From contig CACXHH010000152.1 in NCBI GenBank assembly GCA_902767455.1, forward strand, positions 1 to 8,512: a stretch of DNA of 8,512 bases. Direction: 5' to 3'. This stretch comes from an uncultured Eubacteriales bacterium (lineage in GTDB: Bacteria; Bacillota; Clostridia; Christensenellales; Borkfalkiaceae). The notes beneath the pieces are model-generated. The model searched no databases. It was given only the letters and a program-made list of their open reading frames with translations, and was not told where the DNA came from. Positions 6,873-8,512 of the stretch are shown here, piece by piece. A program made the position numbers and the translations under genes. Every line of letters starts with the position of its first letter. Position 1 is the stretch's first letter.

Positions 6873-6909
6873 AAAAACGGCTGTTTTCAAAACGAAAACA
6901 GCCGTTTTT
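6873..6909 (-). terminator. Terminator of the sigma/membrane-protein unit (bidirectional)
   Basis: A perfect 16-bp stem, AAAAACGGCTGTTTTC (6873-6888) with its complement (6894-6909), has a 5-base loop. It lies 11 bases past the stop codon of the membrane protein at 6921 and ends in a T-run on the minus strand, so it ends that transcript. The matching A/T flanks would also stop plus-strand transcription from the recombinase side. Confidence 0.85.
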
Positions 6910-6920
6910 TGCGCAAGTTG

Positions 6921-7658
6921 TCAATAGTACAATACTTCGTATTCGGGAAGGGCTTGCCACTCGGCGGAAGCCGTGATGATATCGGTCGTTTCGCGCACCG
7001 CCGCGATAAACGCGCGAGCGCTTTCGTCCGCGCCGTCGTAGCCCATAGCAACTCTCGGGCAGGCTATCGTTTTGGTCTTTCCGTTTGCGGTAAACGACAG
7101 CTCGATGACTTCACACGGGGAAGAATCGACGTCGGAAGTAGGGTCGTATTCATCGGGGTACGACCAAACGTTTATCTCGTAAAACGCGGCGTACACGCTT
7201 GCAAGCTTATCCGAAGAGAGCAAAAGCGTAGTTTTATATTCGTCAGGATCGCGCAATACCGTTGCGTTAGTCTTGATGAGCGTTCCCTTATCGCTGTTAT
7301 AATAGCTCTGACCGTAAACGCCCCAGCGTATCGTAAAGCAAAAATCTTCGGGAGTGGCTTCTCCGTGTTCGGTTCCCTCTTTCTTCGTGGTTTCGCTCGC
7401 GGACACCGCGGCCGCGTTATCCATAAAGCGCGCGCCGCCCTGTTTTCTGTTGAACATACCCGTAAAGAACACGAACGCAACTATGGCGACGCTCAACGCG
7501 GCTACGCTTGCGGAAGCAGAAAGCACCACGCGTAAAAGCTTGGTTGAAAAAGGCGCCTTCGCGGGCATGTTGAGCCGAGCGTCCGCAATAACGCTCTCGT
7601 CGGGTTTTTTAGATGATAAAGTTTTACGTAAATACTCGTCCGTTTCCTTCAGTTTCAT
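6921..7658 (-). CDS. Single-pass membrane protein, candidate anti-sigma factor or sigma-regulated gene
   Basis: A 245-residue protein with a charged N-terminal segment of about 40 residues, one strong membrane helix at about 41-67 (LLRVVLSASASV...FVFFTG) followed by NRK, and an extracytoplasmic domain of about 175 residues. That domain contains CFTIRWGVYGQSYYNSDKG (107-125) and ends ALPEYEVLYY; I have a memory of similar domains in secreted or anchored proteins of gut Clostridia but cannot name the family. The ATG is preceded by CGGAG with good spacing. It lies 59 nt downstream of the ECF-like sigma gene on the same strand, the usual place for an anti-sigma factor. The short cytoplasmic part shows no recognisable zinc-binding anti-sigma motif (HxxxCxxC), so the sigma-binding role rests on position and topology only. 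Confidence 0.75.
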   Translation of the reverse strand: MKLKETDEYLRKTLSSKKPDESVIADARLNMPAKAPFSTKLLRVVLSASASVAALSVAIVAFVFFTGMFNRKQGGARFMDNAAAVSASETTKKEGTEHGEATPEDFCFTIRWGVYGQSYYNSDKGTLIKTNATVLRDPDEYKTTLLLSSDKLASVYAAFYEINVWSYPDEYDPTSDVDSSPCEVIELSFTANGKTKTIACPRVAMGYDGADESARAFIAAVRETTDIITASAEWQALPEYEVLYY

Positions 7659-7717
7659 TTTTATCTCCGTATTTTACGTTTGAAAATGCAAATAAGTTTC
7701 GTTTTTTAAAGGCGTAA

Positions 7718-8245
7718 TCAGTCTTTGAGAAGCTTGCCGAGCTTTTTCAAAGTGTTTTTTAAAAAGGCGTGCGTACTGCTAAGCGGCATCCCCAGTTTTT
7801 CAGCCGTTTCACGCAAAGTCAACCCTTCCCAGTAAACGCATTTGATAAGTTCGTTTTCCCGCGAGGAAAGGCTTTCGAGCGCCTTTACGACGGCGTGGTG
7901 ATCGACAAGGCTCTCTTCGCTGACGACGTCCGCAAGCGTAAAGTTCTCGTCGACGGTGATCAACCTGCCCGTTTTGACGTTCTCGTTGAGCGCTTCGTTT
8001 TTCACAGACTTTATAAGCCAGTTCAGCCCGTTTTTCTCTTTGTCGAACGATTGCGAAGTTCTTACGAGTTTAACGAAAACTTTGCTGACTATATCTTCCG
8101 ATAACGATTTATCACTCAGATATTTACGCGCGACGACGTTCAACAGCCCGCCTACTTCGTTAAAAAGGTCGTCGAGCGCCTTGGTATCGCCGTATGAAAT
8201 TTTTGATATAAGCGAATTTACGCGCTTGACTCTTTTATCCGTCAT
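7718..8245 (-). CDS. ECF-like RNA polymerase sigma factor (sigma-70 family)
   Basis: A 175-residue protein with the compact two-domain ECF plan. Sigma region 2 spans about 23-92 (ALDDLFNEVGGLL, YLSDKSLSEDIVSKVFVKL, NWLIKSVKNEALN), recognising the -10 element and core polymerase. After a linker, region 4 spans about 118-172: ALESLSSRENELIKCVYWEG, then the helix-turn-helix LTLRETAEKLGMPLSSTHAF that reads the -35 element. It should redirect polymerase to a small regulon in response to a signal, perhaps sensed by the membrane protein encoded next. The ATG at 8245 has no clear Shine-Dalgarno sequence, so translation may be weak or leader-controlled. The reading frame is open upstream without a better start. 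Confidence 0.88.
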   Translation of the reverse strand: MTDKRVKRVNSLISKISYGDTKALDDLFNEVGGLLNVVARKYLSDKSLSEDIVSKVFVKLVRTSQSFDKEKNGLNWLIKSVKNEALNENVKTGRLITVDENFTLADVVSEESLVDHHAVVKALESLSSRENELIKCVYWEGLTLRETAEKLGMPLSSTHAFLKNTLKKLGKLLKD

Positions 8246-8355
8246 AAGTGGCCGTATAACGCGATCGTTCGCCGTTTTCGGGTTAAATGATAAACGTTTG
8301 CTTCCGTTTATTATTAACCTTAAAAAAGACGACGCGGCGTTTCCTTGTTTTTACC

Positions 8356-8388
8356 GCCCCTTACGCATATACTACAATTCAAAGGGGC
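8356..8388. repeat. Inverted repeat in the leader of the sigma-factor gene
   Basis: GCCCCTT (8356-8362) and AAGGGGC (8382-8388) are exact complements around a 19-base loop, about 110 bp upstream of the sigma ATG. On the plus strand it is followed by ATTTTG, a poor T-run. It could be an operator, a leader hairpin or a weak plus-strand terminator. Confidence 0.45.
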
Positions 8389-8426
8389 ATTTTGTTCATG
8401 TTTCGTTTACGTTTTTTGTTTTTTTT

Positions 8427-8435
8427 ATTATAACA
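8427..8435 (-). promoter_or_regulatory. Possible extended -10 promoter for the sigma-factor unit
   Basis: The minus strand reads TGTTATAAT: a perfect TATAAT with the TG of an extended -10 element one base before it. No good -35 hexamer is found at 16-18 bp spacing. If used, the transcript would carry a leader of roughly 175 nt containing the 8356-8388 inverted repeat. Confidence 0.35.
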
Positions 8436-8438
8436 TAA

Positions 8439-8470
8439 ATAAAAATGCTTGCTTGCAAGGGCATTTTTAT
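8439..8470. terminator. Terminator-like hairpin at the right edge
   Basis: ATAAAAATGC (8439-8448) and GCATTTTTAT (8461-8470) form a 10-bp stem, with an alternative inner pairing CTTGC/GCAAG. T-runs occur on both strands, as in the other terminators here. It probably ends a gene lying to the right of the window on the minus strand. Confidence 0.55.
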
Positions 8471-8512
8471 GATTGCTTTCAATATATCGTCCGAAGTTTT
8501 CGTAAGAAAAGT

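Larger units (their letters stand above)
8246..8512. other. Intergenic region upstream of the sigma factor
   Basis: About 270 bases without a supportable gene. It contains the inverted repeat at 8356-8388, the possible extended -10 at 8427-8435 and the hairpin at 8439-8470. Beyond 8470 only 42 bases remain and no frame can be assigned. Confidence 0.6.

Noticed and set aside
7956..8438. A 160-codon plus-strand frame over the sigma gene and its upstream region
   Set aside because: It mostly mirrors the sigma gene, has no ribosome binding site and gives a low-complexity Phe/Ser-rich product.
8469..8512. Possible start of a plus-strand gene (ATG at 8469, AAGGG upstream)
   Set aside because: Only 14 codons are visible and the supposed ribosome binding site lies inside a terminator-like hairpin; this is too little to support a call.

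Overview
The window looks like a chromosomal stretch from an anaerobic, probably gut-dwelling member of the Firmicutes (Clostridia). This is inferred from AGGAGG-type ribosome binding sites, lipobox lipoprotein signals, sugar ABC permeases encoded without their ATPase, an ECF sigma factor, hairpin-plus-T-run terminators, and frequent CG-containing codons (TCG, ACG, GCG, CCG). A finer placement, for example Christensenellales, is only a guess.

Left part (about 1-5250, minus strand, transcribed right to left) is a carbohydrate-use operon. A consensus-like promoter (5218-5246, overlapping a cre/LacI-like site) drives a sugar-binding lipoprotein (3814-5115). Two ABC permeases (MalF-type, then MalG-type) follow, then a cytoplasmic glycoside hydrolase of family 2 and the start of a lipoprotein-type GH51 alpha-L-arabinofuranosidase that runs off the left edge. 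The genes are tightly packed: 3-nt gap, 1-nt TAGTG overlap, short gaps elsewhere. The inferred scheme is that the anchored GH51 trims arabinose-containing glycans outside the cell, the binding protein and permeases import the oligosaccharides using a shared ATPase encoded elsewhere, and GH2 finishes them inside.

Middle part (about 5260-6910) is a decayed accessory patch. It holds a perfect 13-bp inverted repeat, a rho-independent terminator, a 47-codon orphan reading frame, and a wrecked large serine recombinase. The recombinase has no start codon, has its DNA-binding and zinc-ribbon middle deleted in frame, and has no stop before its terminator. After it comes an array of about nine tiny stem-loops, several separated by ATATAAC-like spacers, then an imperfect CGTACG inverted repeat and a strong terminator. 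The hairpin array is the most unusual feature of the window.

Right part (about 6920-8512, minus strand) is a two-gene unit: an ECF-like sigma factor (7718-8245) followed by a single-pass membrane protein in the usual anti-sigma position (6921-7658). Upstream are a leader with an inverted repeat, a possible extended -10 promoter and a further terminator-like hairpin; no gene can be called in the last 267 bases.
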